Shown: positions 1-11,265 of the stretch, one piece after another
Layout: the number at the start of each line of letters is the position of its first letter
Numbering within the stretch: position 1 is the stretch's first letter
Assembly: GCA_001599815.1 (NCBI GenBank)
Contig: BCIA01000004.1
Coordinates: forward strand, 2,862-66,861
Source of the DNA: Furcasterigmium furcatum
Taxonomy: Eukaryota; Ascomycota; Sordariomycetes; Glomerellales; Plectosphaerellaceae
Direction: 5' to 3'
Length of the DNA stretch: 64,000 nt
Program-made: the position numbers and the translations under genes
The notes under the pieces: model-generated
What the model was told of the DNA's origin: nothing
Seen by the model: only the letters and a program-made list of their open reading frames with translations
The model's database searches: none

Positions 1-582
1 TGTAGCTACTGTGGGGCCAGGCCTGGGATAGGCCACGAAGACGTCTGCAGAGCAGCCTCTAGGCGTTGGATCCAGCGTCACGACCAGTTATCTCGAGCCC
101 TGAAAAAAGCCCTATCTAGCCGAGCTGATCTGGACGTTGAATCCGAGCCCATCGTCCCTACCCCGAGCCCCCAGGGATCCCAGGAGCCCCAGGGCAGCCA
201 GCCCAGCCAGCCCCAGCCCCAGGGAGCCCTAAGGGCTGACTTTTCAGCCACTCTAGGGGCCTCTAGATACTACTACGACGTCCAGATAGTAGCTATCAAC
301 AAGGACTCCTCTAGGGAAGACGCCCACGCCACCCTTACAGAGGCTGCCAACGAGAAAAAGAGAAAATACAGGGCTTTAGGCCCGTTTTTCAAACCCCTAA
401 TCTTTAGTACAGGGGGCCTCATGGAACAGGAGACGGCCCAGACCTATAAGGGCCTTCAGAAGCTCTTAGGGCCCACCACAGCCCGTTGGATGGACAGTTC
501 TATAGGCCTAGGCCTACTACGCGCTAAGGCAGCCGCAGCAGCCTCTATCGCAAAGGACTGCCCTCGGAATAAGGCCCTATAA
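1..582 (+). mobile_element. 3' end of a probable LINE-type retrotransposon ORF (partial)
   Basis: Frame 1 is open from the first base to a TAA at 580-582 (about 193 codons, no start in the window). It begins with a CxxC...H...C knuckle (CSYCG...GHEDVC), then a Gln/Pro-rich linker, then a block reading RYYYDVQIVAINKDSSRED and later GGLMEQETAQTYKGLQKLLG. From memory this resembles the C-terminal tail of reverse-transcriptase ORFs of fungal non-LTR elements; no catalytic reverse-transcriptase motif is present because the element continues off the left edge. The ORF itself is not visibly RIP-damaged, unlike the DNA that follows. It could instead belong to another retroelement class. One undetermined base lies at 583, just after the stop. 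Confidence 0.5.
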
Positions 583-587
583 NGGGC

Positions 588-735
588 TTCTCAGCTGTTT
601 TTTCTAGTTGTTTTTCCTAGCTGTTTTTCCTAGCTATTCTTCCTAGCTGTTTTTCCTAGCTGTTTTTACTAGCTATTTTTCCTAGCTGTTTTTTCCTACC
701 TATCTTCCTAGCTGCTTTTCCTACCTACCTTAATA
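588..735. repeat. Degenerate tandem repeat, about 16-bp unit
   Basis: About nine imperfect copies of a unit close to TTTTTCCTAGCTGT follow one another directly after the retroelement stop codon. Copies differ by one or two bases and by length of the T run. The position suggests a 3'-UTR or tail of the retroelement. Confidence 0.75.
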
Positions 736-1799
736 CTCCTTTCCTAGATAGTAGTATAGCTTAAAGTATAGCTCTAGAGCAGATTAGCTAGGGTAGAAAA
801 ATAGACCCTATCCCACCCTAACCCTAAGCTAAGGAAAACACCTAGGAACCTATTAAGCACCTAATAAACTCGCTGCTATAACTCTAGGAGTATCTATAGT
901 AGGGAGCTTGCCTAAACCTATTATAGACTAGTCTACTACGCTAAACGCGCTAAAAGATATTACGTTAATAGCCGCGTTAGACTCCTCTCGCTCTAACGCC
1001 TCTAGAGCATCTAAGGACTTAGTATTACGACGAGCTATCTTTACCCTACGAGAATAAAAGGAATCCTTCTACTTCTACACCTAAATAAGATAAGCTAAGG
1101 CCTTACTTATTTTAGCCTACGCTATGTCTATTTTCGCTTTTATATTAAGGAGCTATTGCTCCGCTAGCGATTCCTTTAACCGTAGTCGGTTAAACTCCCC
1201 CGCGAACCGTCGTACTATATACGTTAGTAACCTACGTAATACACCTAAGACAAAAAAAATAACTTACCCGACGTAACGGATACGCCTAAACCATCGTAAG
1301 GACGACCACGACGGACGTACTCCTAACACTTTTCGCAACCCTCTATTATTACGCACCGCGTTCCGCGGGTTTCGTAAGTCAAATAAGGCATAGCGTTAAA
1401 GCTAAGAAGATCAAACAAAAGGAGCTAGGCTTCTTTACGATCGGAGGAGGATTTCTTTTGAGATTTCTAGACGCGACCAGACATATTATTAGCGGTAAAA
1501 GAAGGACGAGATTATAACAAACCAACCTTAGGGGACTATGGTCTACTTATATGGCCGTTAGGACATCGGCCTAGAGGAGGGGAAACATATAACGCCCAGA
1601 ACTACAGGGACCAAGCAGGATCAGGCTCCCGCGTTAGCATATAACTTAGACAGGATTAATAAGGAAGGAAGGGTTACGTAATTAGGCACGTAACCGCTCA
1701 CCACGCTCACTCCGCTAAGGGTGGTAAGCAAGGTGAGCAAGGAGCGACGCTCGCAACGCTCACCTTAAGGGGTATAGCGAGCACGGCGAGCACCGCTAA

Positions 1800-2046
1800 A
1801 GGAGATAGGTATATTAGGACGGTGGATTTCCTATATAGTAGTCTCTACCTAGCCACTTCAGCGATCAACTTAAGTATTTATTAGACACCACCTTAAATAG
1901 GGAAAGCTCCCTTACGACCTCTTATAAAGAACGATCCGATTAAGAACACAAGTACTAAACAAGCCTACCTAACTTACCGATAACACAAACCTACCTCGAT
2001 ACCTTATATCTTTGTTAGAAGAGACACACAGATCGTAACACTAAGT
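1800..2046. repeat. Direct repeat, copy 1
   Basis: Starts GGAGATAGGTATATTAGGA and ends GATCGTAACACTAAG. The same start, several internal blocks (CAACTTAAGT, CCTACCTCGATAC) and the end recur in the same order at 2111-2353. The copies differ mainly by transitions, as after RIP. Confidence 0.7.
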
Positions 2047-2110
2047 GGCTTATAGATTACTATACTCTATACTCTATAATAGATTACTAAGGAGGGTAAG
2101 CTATAATAAA

Positions 2111-2353
2111 GGGGATAGGTATATTAGGATAGATATCTTAGGGACTATAGACTATACTTAGATACTTTAGCGATTAACTTAAGTCTTTATTATAACCTAC
2201 CTTAAAGAGGGACTTACTCCCTTATGATACTTAACTACGAAGAAGCTATTACGACTAAGTACTACTTATATTATATACTTACCTTATAAATATAAACCTA
2301 CCTCGATACTTATACTTCTATTAGTAGGAGTATATAGATCGTAACACTAAGGA
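2111..2353. repeat. Direct repeat, copy 2
   Basis: Diverged partner of 1800-2046, about 310 bp downstream in the same orientation. The pair could be a tandem duplication or the two LTRs of a collapsed element; no TG...CA ends are evident. Confidence 0.7.
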
Positions 2354-2400
2354 ATTACCGGTAGCACCTATGTCCTGCTAGCGCTATCTAATTTCCCATA

Positions 2401-3007
2401 TAACTTTAATGACAACCAGCCCTTTCGGTAAAAGCCTAATATATAGGGATAGATTAGCCATGGTGATATGCCGTAGGCTGCTAGGGGAAAGGTGGGTAGG
2501 CACCATAAAATTTAAGGGCGCCCTAATGACCTAAAACCAGGACCTGTCCGGTTCGGGCAGCTCCAGAAATAGCGCTCATCTACAAGGCTGTTAACGAACA
2601 TCCGGCCCCGCACCAGATCCCGGCAGCACACACGTCGCCTGCAAAGGAAGACTACACCACCAAAATTAGCATGTAGAACCATTCCGTTCGCTCAACTACG
2701 TCACGGATGAAACGGCCATTTGAGCGGCGACGTGCGCCTGAATTATTTATAGAGATCCGTAAATGAATTCCTGGACTTGTCCGCTATCCAGGCCTGACTT
2801 GTCCCCGTTTTTGATAAATAAATCCATATCGAACCCCGGCAGTTAGTCGAATGCTTCAGTGTGGCATTTGATAAATTGGGGCACCTGGATTAGAATGTGA
2901 TCCGAGCGCTTAGACGGTCCATCGTCCGGGGGCCAAACCCCGCTCCCTACAGTGCCTACTAGTAGTAGGTCTAGGCATTGGAGGAATATAAAAGCAACCA
3001 GCCAACC
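2401..3007. other. Intergenic, upstream of the 3008 gene
   Basis: Ordinary composition with no convincing coding frame; probable promoter region of the following gene. Confidence 0.5.
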
Positions 3008-4252
3008 ATGCTGGCCGAGACTTTCACGCTCCCCTCAAAGTCACCTCCCTTCTACCCTCCTTTCTCGCTGCCCGATAGCATTGTGTTGTGCCTTGCCTCG
3101 CTGGAAGACCCCGATACTCCTGGCCAAAATGCGGTGGCCGTTCTCAATGGGACCGTTAGTTTGGACAGAACCTGCTCCAGGCTCTCCAGGGGCCTTCCGA
3201 GAGGACGAGTTCGTCCAGCTTTGGTGCGAGATGCACGTCTTGCTCGTCAGACTCAACTTTTGGAAAGCCGAGGACATTATCTTCCCGCCGAAAGATACGG
3301 GGAGGCACGCCGGTCTCGATACTCAGCATCTCCTTGTCGGTCTGGGCATATCCCCGGAAGCCGTCTCGCTCCTCGAGCGTCTACCATACGCCCGCGAAAC
3401 GTCGGGCAATCGCCTGCGCATTTTCGAGGAGGCCATGACGATAAACTACCTTGACCAGGAGGATCTTAGGACCTGCCGCGACCCGCACTACATGAGATCT
3501 AAGGCTGCTGCTTTCGAGCATAGCAACACGACCTTCGACGAATTGATCGACGACGGCGTCAGCTATCTTTTGCCCTACGATGTCGCCGTGGCTGGCCAAG
3601 ACCAGAGCTTTGGTCTGACTTGGATCCTAGACCTTAAGTATAGTACGTCTTATCCTCTCCGCTTAGTTACTCGTCGTCCTAGGGCCGTCCCAGCCGACCT
3701 GACCGTTCCACCCGTCCCCTAGACGCCTTCCGATTCCTCTTTCGCCACGCCGAATATTCAGGAAGAGGCGAAGAAGGCGTCCCGTCAGACTTCCCGTGGG
3801 AGATGCCAGACGACCCGGAGCACTATAGGAACTGGCCCACGTATCACGCGCCGACCGTCATGAGGAGCTGGATCCAGGACCTCCTCACTCTCGAGATGGT
3901 CCCAGCCTCCATCAACGGCGAGTACTGGAGCTTCTCAACCGTAAGTGCTATTAACCCGCTGAGCGGCATAAAAACTACTACCTGCGCATCATCACTAAAC
4001 ACTTCTCAACAGGGCATTACGGGTCAGGTTATCGGTAAAGCCCTACGAAAGTACGGCTGGCCGGCCGGCTTTCGTCAGGAGGAGTGGGCCCGGGACAGCG
4101 AGCAGATCCTCAAAGCCGCAAGAGCTGTAGGCTCGCGCTACGGTGCGTCCTTTGATCCGTACCTCTACCGGGCGGATGAGAAGCAGATTATAGCTCGGTG
4201 GCGCGAGGACCCCAGCCTCATCCCAGACGTCGGGCTGGATCTGACGGAATGA
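3008..4252 (+). CDS. Conserved fungal hypothetical protein, 347 aa
   Basis: Model: exons 3008-3154, 3204-3642, 3723-3940, 4013-4252. Donors GTTAGT, GTACGT and GTAAGT join the frames exactly and TGA closes at 4250-4252. The start at 3008 is the first ATG in frame. Visible blocks include WCEMHVLLVRLNFWKAEDI, PSDFPWEMPDDPEHYRNWP, YHAPTVMRSWI and KYGWPAGFRQEEW, a pattern I associate with uncharacterised Sordariomycete proteins of similar length. No signal peptide, membrane segment or catalytic motif is seen, so no function is proposed. The gene is intact although it sits between RIP-ruined DNA and a broken chitinase. The third intron is 72 bp with no in-frame stop, so its retention would keep the frame. 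The first intron (49 bp) is the least certain. Confidence 0.6.
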
Positions 4253-4398
4253 CCGGTGTGACCTACGGGGGCGACAGTTCATGTGCTCTCTGATGGTCCT
4301 GAATCGAGTATCTACAAAACCTTTTGTCTTTTTCCATTGAGAATTCCATTGATGATTCCATTATGGCTTCCGTTTAGACGACCAGACTTCCAAGACAC

Positions 4399-7300
4399 TC
4401 AGGGGGCTGGGGTCGCCGTTGCCAGGGTCGGTTGGTGGACGCCCTCGCCCGTAACAGCAGGGACATCTGGCTGGGAGACCTTCTGCCTGCTCGGCGACTC
4501 GATGAAGCCTCCGGTCTCCTTCTCGAAGGGATCTACCGCCGTCGCCGTGGCCTCCAGCGAGATCGCCGTCGGGTTCCCGTTGATGTCAAGCCCCAGAGCC
4601 GCCTTCTCCTCGACGCAGTTGGGGGACAGGCCGGGGATGATCCCCAGGTGCTCTCGGAGCTCCTCCGGGGTCGCGCGCCGCGACTGGTTGCGGCCTTCGA
4701 CGACGCCGACGCCGTCCTCCTCGTTGAAGTAGACGTTCACGGCGTCCAACCCGCGGCGCCTCGGTGGCGTAAGCCCCTGCGTCAGGGCGTGAGGGATGGG
4801 AAGCGTGTATATCGAAGGATCAATGTTCATTTGGCTGCCAGAGCCCGTGATGTACCAGGGATCCCATGTCAAGAGAGCGAATCCCTGATCGCTGAACCCC
4901 GGGTTGAGGCTGGGCAGGCAGGGGTTCTGCCGCAGGTGGTCGTCCCAGAGGACGGTTTGCTCCCAGTCGGGGTCCCAGTCAGAGTATGAGATGCTGAGGA
5001 CGACCTGTGTCTTATAAATGTAGGTGTTTTCGTGGCAGATGGGATAGAACGACGTAAACTCGACGGCCTCACTCGACTCCATTATTTTCGGGCAGACGCG
5101 GTTTACTATATTGGCGCCGGCGGAGATGTTCTCTGACCCAGGTATCCTGCATCATGGTCAGATCCCCGGGTAGCTAGGTACTTGACGTACGAAATCGGGA
5201 CACTTACACCCTTATAAACTGCACGAAAGGGTTCGGCGCGCCCATGAACCGGAGGAAAGGAAACTCGTCTCGTTGGCACCCTCCGCTCGGGTGCTTGGGG
5301 AGCCACGCGGTCCAAGAACTATGCTGTTCATTCCATGATTTAGGCATTGTTCTGTCGTATGATACTGAGACGAATGGACACAGCAGGAGGTCACTGTGTC
5401 GTGCCGGATTCCGTGTAAGCCAGTGCCTGCCCACTGAGACGTAGTTATGGCAGGCCTGAGGCCAGGCCTGGACGTCGCAGACTCTCGTCGTGGTTCTTGA
5501 AACGGTCAGCGTCGTAGTCCCTGTCAAGGTCATGAAGCACTCTTCCTCATGTAGGTCGGGAAACTCAAAATCCGAGCCAGCAGGCAGGTTGTAAGGAGTG
5601 TACCCCTGGTTTCTCAGGTCCTCGACATCGCCTCCCGCCACGTGGGTGCAGCCGTCATAATCCTCGTACATGACACCCAGCATGGGATCCTCGGGTTCAT
5701 ACATCGCTCCGAGCTCATTCTTCCTCTGATTCACCTTTTCGAGGGCGAGGTGAAGCAATAAAAGGCCGGCGAGGCCCCCGGCCCACCTGAGCGGCCCGAG
5801 CTCGTGCTCCATGCAGGATCGTCTCGCAAGCTTCGTCTCCACGCTCTTGCAGCACTGTCGGAAGGGAAACGGCCGTCAGCAAGGATAGTTGGTTTCTCCA
5901 GAGTGTAGCACTCACAAACGCCGCATAGGTACCGGGGAAGCATTCCTTTGGCGTATCGTCGCCGTCTTTGCCCGGCGGCATGTTGTTGTTGGCGAGATGG
6001 ACCGAGCCGGCGGGACAGCCGCCTACAAACCCGTTGGGATTCCCTACATTGAAAGGTCGATTAATCGGCGGGTAACAGAAGAGAGGTCTCCCGACCCAGG
6101 AGCACCCTTCTACTGCGAGGTTGTCCGGCGCACAGAGAGAACGCTTGCCACGGCCGGACCCCATGTTGATCCTGTGGTTCGGGCCTCGGTTGAGCATACA
6201 TTCCGGGACGTCTTTCCCGGCTCCGGCCCACTGAGCAATCAGGTTAGTTATGTGGGCGGTCGAGGGACCCGGACGGGGGAGCATCGGGACTTACAGCACC
6301 GGATGCTGCGGTGATGGCATGCCAGCCCACGGGGCATGCCTGGCCGCACTCTGTGAGTATCAAGTTCTAGATTTGAGAAGATAACCCGTCAGTCTAGAGC
6401 ATTGGGGGTGGGTGGCCGGGGTTGATCGTACCCTCACGGCGTCGTTCTGCGACTTGATGTTGGCGCCCGCGCGGAGCGCTGCGTTGACGGACATCTCCCT
6501 GAACATTCCTCCGGGGAGACCAGCGAGGCCACCGCTCGCGGCTGCGCCTGATGCCAGCGCGCGAAGGGTCGGGAAGCCCGGTTCGTCGAGGTCGACCGCC
6601 CAGATCATCTTGCCGGCGAGGCATCTGTCGTTGGCAAACTGCGTCTTCAGGGCCAGCGTGTCGCCGTCGTCGTAGGAGACCCTGCGGGATGCTGTCAGCC
6701 ATCTCGCGGAGGAGGAGGAGGAGGGGGGAAGGGGCCAGCCCGGCCGCACTCACCATTGGCCTTCCCAGCTGATGTACTTGATGGCAGCCTGCCTGTCGAA
6801 GACGGGCACCACTCCGGTCCTCTCGATGACGCGAGCGATCTCGGCGTTGGAGAGCACGCCCGAAGTGGCCATGCAGAATCCGGGCTCGGCGCCGCCCGAG
6901 AAGGGGCATATTGGCTCGGTGCAGCTGGGGTCTGCCAGGGTGAAAGACCGCCCGTAGAATCCCAGGCCGAGCACGATCTGGTTTGGGCTGATGTGGTTAC
7001 GCCACAAGAGATCCAGGCCTTTATCGATCTCTGTCCCAAGTTGATGTCAGGTCAGTACCTAGTCTGACACGGACGTCGTGTCTGTTCGCCATGCGGACTC
7101 ACCGGTGAGGTTCGTGTGCGGCTGAACCACAGCCTGCGACCACTTGCTGTTGCTATCCTAGGTGCCGTGGATGTTATAGGTTATGATATTGAACTAGAGA
7201 GACGCTCAGTTAGTCACGGATACTCTCATGAATACCAGCCTCGCCATCCCTCTGAACCTACCTAGTTGATATGAGGCGCTATGGCCTGTACATCAAAGTG

Positions 7301-8475
7301 CCGGAGGTACCCTTGTTGACGCATCAGATGTCAGCGTTCCTGCTCATGGTCTTTCTAACCAGACGACCCTTACAGTTAGAGGCCGGGATGGCCACTGTTA
7401 TCTCCTTGGAAATCGGCAAGGCTCTCCGGAGCTCTCGGACGAGGTGCATATAGTTCTCTTGTCCTCGGGCGCCCCGTCACGGTCCTCGGACACCGGGTAC
7501 TCCTAGTCGAGATCGATGCCGTCAAACCCGTAGGTGTTTATCAGGCTAATAACTGACTGGATGAATATCGCGCGCCTTTCCGTGGTTCGGGCTATATTGG
7601 AAAAGGGGGGCCCGCTGGCAGCCTAGCCGCCAACTGCGATGGAGACCTTAAGGCTGGGGTTCTGCGACTTGAGGTTGACGGTTCTGGAATACAGCGCCGG
7701 GTTAAAGTCGTTTATGGCCGCGATCCGATAGTCGTCTCCCACTAAGGCAAAGGCATAGTAGACGTGTGTCAGCAGCTGAACGTTGATGTCCTCGGGTGCC
7801 TACGAGCAGCCTGGGCGGTTGAGCGCCCAGCTCTCGTAGTACGCGATGGTCCTGACGCTGCTCGTCCCCGAGCTGACGCCATAGGAGCTGGAGGGAGAAG
7901 CTTCACGTCAGCAGGCTGCTAAGCAGCAGATGAGGGCGAGTCTGGTTGAGGCTCCGTCACTTACGGCCGGGTCGGCTGGCCACAGTTGCTCTGGCACCCA
8001 GCATCGCAGAATAGAGTGGTAGTTCCTGGACAGCGAGCGCATTGTCAGTCAAGGGACGGTTCTTCAGTGACGGGCTGTCGAGCGGCATACACCACAGAAC
8101 CCATCGCCGCTGCAGCACGTGTTCAAGGGGCAGAGCTCGTTCTCCGGAAGAGCATATTCTGAACGAAAGCGTCAGCAGGCCATCCTCGAGATAGGTAGGC
8201 GAAGCAAAACAGGGAAGGAACAGAGTCATACGTCCGCATTCTGCCACCGCATCACAGGTGCCTTGACAGCCGTCCTCGCAGAAGTCAGGGCCGAAGCCGC
8301 ACCATCCAAAGCGGCCACAGCAGCCCTGCTCGCATGGGTTGGACGCCGAACACGATCCGTCCCGCTGGAAGGTGCGCGATAGTTGCATGGAATCGTTGGT
8401 CCGGCACCGAGCTTCGCCTAGTAGGCCGGCGAGGAGGACCAGAGCCCGCAGGCTGAAGGCGTGCGGCACTCTTAT
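4399..8475 (-). pseudogene. Killer-toxin-like GH18 chitinase (subgroup C type), RIP-inactivated
   Basis: Read leftwards. A signal-peptide-like stretch (about 8470-8400) is followed by a hevein-type chitin-binding domain (8370-8230), a second Cys-rich chitin-binding part (8150-7965), the GH18 barrel (7880-6470) and a long C-terminal region containing GGCQRDEFPF and ending at TAG 4399. Introns are still recognisable. Breaks: the expected start codon now reads ATA at 8475-8473. In-frame TAG stops lie at 7800-7802, 7623-7625 (GGW of the barrel), 7503-7505 (the Trp of the DxxDxDWE catalytic motif), 7262-7264 and 7158-7160 (HGTW). A frame slip lies near 7455-7470. Most breaks fit TGG to TAG, that is CpA to TpA on the plus strand. 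The catalytic Glu codon itself remains. The C-terminal 2 kb has no stop. Such secreted enzymes degrade chitin; this copy cannot make one. Confidence 0.85.
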
Positions 8476-9032
8476 TGTGATGGTACTATGTAGCGAGACG
8501 AGAGATCTCGACGTGAGGAGGACGGCAGATTCACCGCAGCAACTTCGGCCGCGTACTTATCAGGCGGGCCGCTCAGCGGAGGGCCCTTCTTATGCCATGA
8601 CCCCTTCGGTCCTCAGTTAGGATTAGGGTCACAGGACGGGGCAGGACAGGCGACATGCGTCCGTCAGGGGAGTCACAGTGCGGGTTGACGTCCTGAGAGC
8701 CAGCCCACGAAGGTCGCAGGCTTGGCGAGCTGTCCAAGACTCTTGGGTCCTGCAAGGCAGCGCATCAGCTTCATCACAGGGGCAGATTCCATGTCGAGAG
8801 CGGGCCCGGGGGTCTTGTCATCATCTTGGCCCTGATTATGCACGTGGGCTGTCCTCGGCGCCGCAGGCTGAATTGCTGCAGCCAACGGGTTGGGTTGTCC
8901 TCGGCGCCGAGACAGGCAATGAGGCCGACGGTCGTGCCCCCCTTGCTCCCGAGGCCTGCATCACCTACTTGTAGTTTCGACGCCGCCGCAAGAGTCTCTT
9001 TGCCGTGACAGCATTCTATTCATTCGCATCAA
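8476..9032. promoter_or_regulatory. Divergent promoter of the chitinase and LysM pseudogenes
   Basis: About 560 bp between two head-to-head genes with related chitin-binding roles. No specific operator could be named. Subgroup C chitinase genes commonly have LysM genes as neighbours, which supports a shared control region before inactivation. Confidence 0.5.
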
Positions 9033-9068
9033 ATGTTCGCGCCAGTCGGGCCTTTGCGAGCTATCAAT

Positions 9069-11265
9069 ATGTCCCCGAAGACGGTCCTCCTGATGTCGGC
9101 GCTCCTGACTCTGGCGCGCCCTGCCGCTACTCAGACGGTGAATTTCTTTGGCGGTCATCAGGTCCAGCTCTTCAGCAACATAGAGCTGAGCCGGCCCTGC
9201 GCTGCCGCCCTGAACACGCCGCTCAGGTGCCCGCCCCTGGTGCAGAGCCCGACGTATCCCGACTACACACTGAGTGAGTGCGCGAGGACGCTGTTTTGGG
9301 GAAGGGGAGAGGCGTTGTGGGCTTACTTTACTTGCGCGGGAAGATCTCACTATCGCAAAGCTCGAGGCGCTCTGCACCCCGTCCTGCCAGACTGATCTAT
9401 CGGATGTCGCCGACCGGCTGGCACTGAGATGCACCGAGGAGGTCCTGGCCCTGCAGATCGGGAACCTCACCTTCGGCGACTTTGGGGAGTTCGTCAAGCA
9501 TCGTTCAGATATTCTGTGCCTGAGGGAAAGCCCCGGGGGTCGCTTCTGTCAAGAGGCCATGTCCGAGTAAGAACACCCACTAGTACTAAGCCACTAACAC
9601 GGCGAGAGATGTCGAGAACGCCGGGTCGTGCATATCCCTGACCGCTAACATGTGTAAAGTTGGGACGTCTCCGAGTCCGCGGGAGACCTCACCTGGCCCG
9701 AGCACACGCAAAAGTGCTGGAGAGATGAAGAGACTGGTGAGTGTATGTTAGAGATGGAGGGGTTCTTCGATGATGAGGAGGAGGACGTCCCGGACTGGAT
9801 GTTCCCTGCCGGCGGCACCGCGGGCGAGGACTACTTCAGGGACCGCAGCGGCGTCCTAGAGGGCGCCAAACAACACAGCCTCGGGAGCGCCGAGTCCCTA
9901 GACTGGGACGAGTATCCCCTCGAGATTCAGTGCAACCGCTGCTTCTGGTCAGTCTTCAGCATGACGCCCGCCCCGGCTGTACTGGGAGGCTGAGGATGTG
10001 CTGACGCGGAGGGGAGCGCAGGAAAACATTTGCCATGGGGCAAGAAAGCCAGTGGTCACACATGCGATGGGAGTGAGTCAAAGAAAGCACCTCCGCCATC
10101 TAGACTCCTGTGCCTCGAGAATGATGGACTAACAAGCTGCTTGCTCTAATTTGACAGCTCCTGGACAGAATAGACGTGGTCAAACATGGTCTAGAACTGC
10201 GATATTCGCGGAGAAGATGCCGTGGTCACGCCGTTCCAGAATCTGACCGAGCTCGAGCCGTAAGTTTGAACTCCGGCGCCCCGGCCTGATGGTTTAGGTT
10301 CACGGACACCTAACTTCGGCTTGCAACTGACGTTGTGTTTTGAAAGGCCCCCCCTTGATGATGGTAGCTCCGACATTGACTGGAGCATGTGTCCCAGCAT
10401 AGCCGTGATTCCGGCCTCCAACGAGGACCTGATTTGGGAGTTTGCGCAGAAGTCGTCCCTGCCCATGGAATGCATCCGCAGATTCAACCACGATCGGTAC
10501 TACGACGCCGATTCCCTCCGGGGCCAGCAGCTGTGTCTGCCCCTGACGTGTGAGGTCGCCGTCGTCGACGACCTCAGAAACGTGCAGGACTTCGTGGAGA
10601 CGAAGCTCGAGGGAGTCTCCATGTTCGAGTTTCTCGAGTGGAACAAGTGCATCCACCGGTCGAGCGTGCTGCTGATAAACGACACCGTATGTGTCGGCCC
10701 GCACGGGGGCAAATACGTCCCGACGACGACGGGGGTCGCCTCGTCCACCGTTTTCACCTCGACAGCGTCAGTATCCTCGTCACGTCCTCTTCTGGCTCGG
10801 CGATCCTCCCCGATCATCTAGGACACACCTGCTGACCCATGCTTGCGTTCTGCATAGCACGCCACATCCCACCGCCCGCCCCGCGGCGCTCACCATCCGC
10901 AACTGCGGGCTCTTCCATGTCATCACGGACACGGACTCGTGCACCGAGCTGTCTCTGAGGTACAGGATCACGGTCCATGCGCTCAGGAGTAAGTCGAGGG
11001 CCCTCCTGGAGAGGGCTGCGTGAGCAGGCCCGGCAGAGAACGCGCATGATGGATTGCTCTAACACGAGAGGGACAGACATGAACCCAAGCATCGACATCG
11101 AGTGCAGCAACTTGTGGGTCGGCCGCTTATACTGGTAAGGATGCGGAATCCCGGCTCAGACTCTCCAGCATTCATCTAACCATCCTCTTCAGCGTTGCGC
11201 CGGTCAACGGAACCGAGGTCCCAGACGTGACTACTACGTACCCGGTGGTCACTACTACGCCCTAG
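9069..11265 (+). pseudogene. LysM-domain secreted protein, RIP-inactivated
   Basis: A signal peptide starts at ATG 9069 (MSPKTVLLMSALL; an in-frame ATG also lies at 9033). Introns fit at 9274-9343, 9567-9659, 9948-10021, 10073-10157, 10260-10346, 10767-10857, 10989-11076 and 11135-11192; the last TAG is 11263-11265. Two LysM-like modules are visible: one from about 10540 (CEVAVVDDLRNVQDF, FLEWNKCI), and one from about 10900 (NCGLFHVITDTDSC, MNPSIDIECSNLWVG). The exon at 10158 carries two in-frame TAG codons, 10171-10173 and 10192-10194, 21 bp apart, where the family pattern around TW.NM..NC expects Gln (CAG to TAG, CpA to TpA). LysM proteins bind chitin oligomers and many shield hyphae or blunt host chitin sensing. 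It lies head-to-head with the broken chitinase. Confidence 0.8.

Larger units (their letters stand above)
736..2400. other. RIP-degraded, TA-rich non-coding DNA
   Basis: TpA is very common (TTA, CTA, TAG everywhere) while CpA and TpG are scarce; CpG steps such as ACG and GCG remain. This is the composition expected of RIP acting on CpA. No open frame survives. It probably derives from one or more transposons; the family cannot be recognised. A patch at 1690-1800 repeats the motif GCTCACC and its complement. Composition returns to normal near 2400. Confidence 0.75.

Noticed and set aside
588..735. Spaced short repeats considered as a CRISPR-like array
   Set aside because: Eukaryotic DNA, units of 16 bp without unique spacers; a plain tandem repeat.
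4432..4989. 185-codon plus-strand frame opposite the chitinase C-terminus
   Set aside because: Antisense shadow; the minus strand shows the killer-toxin-like chitinase tail.
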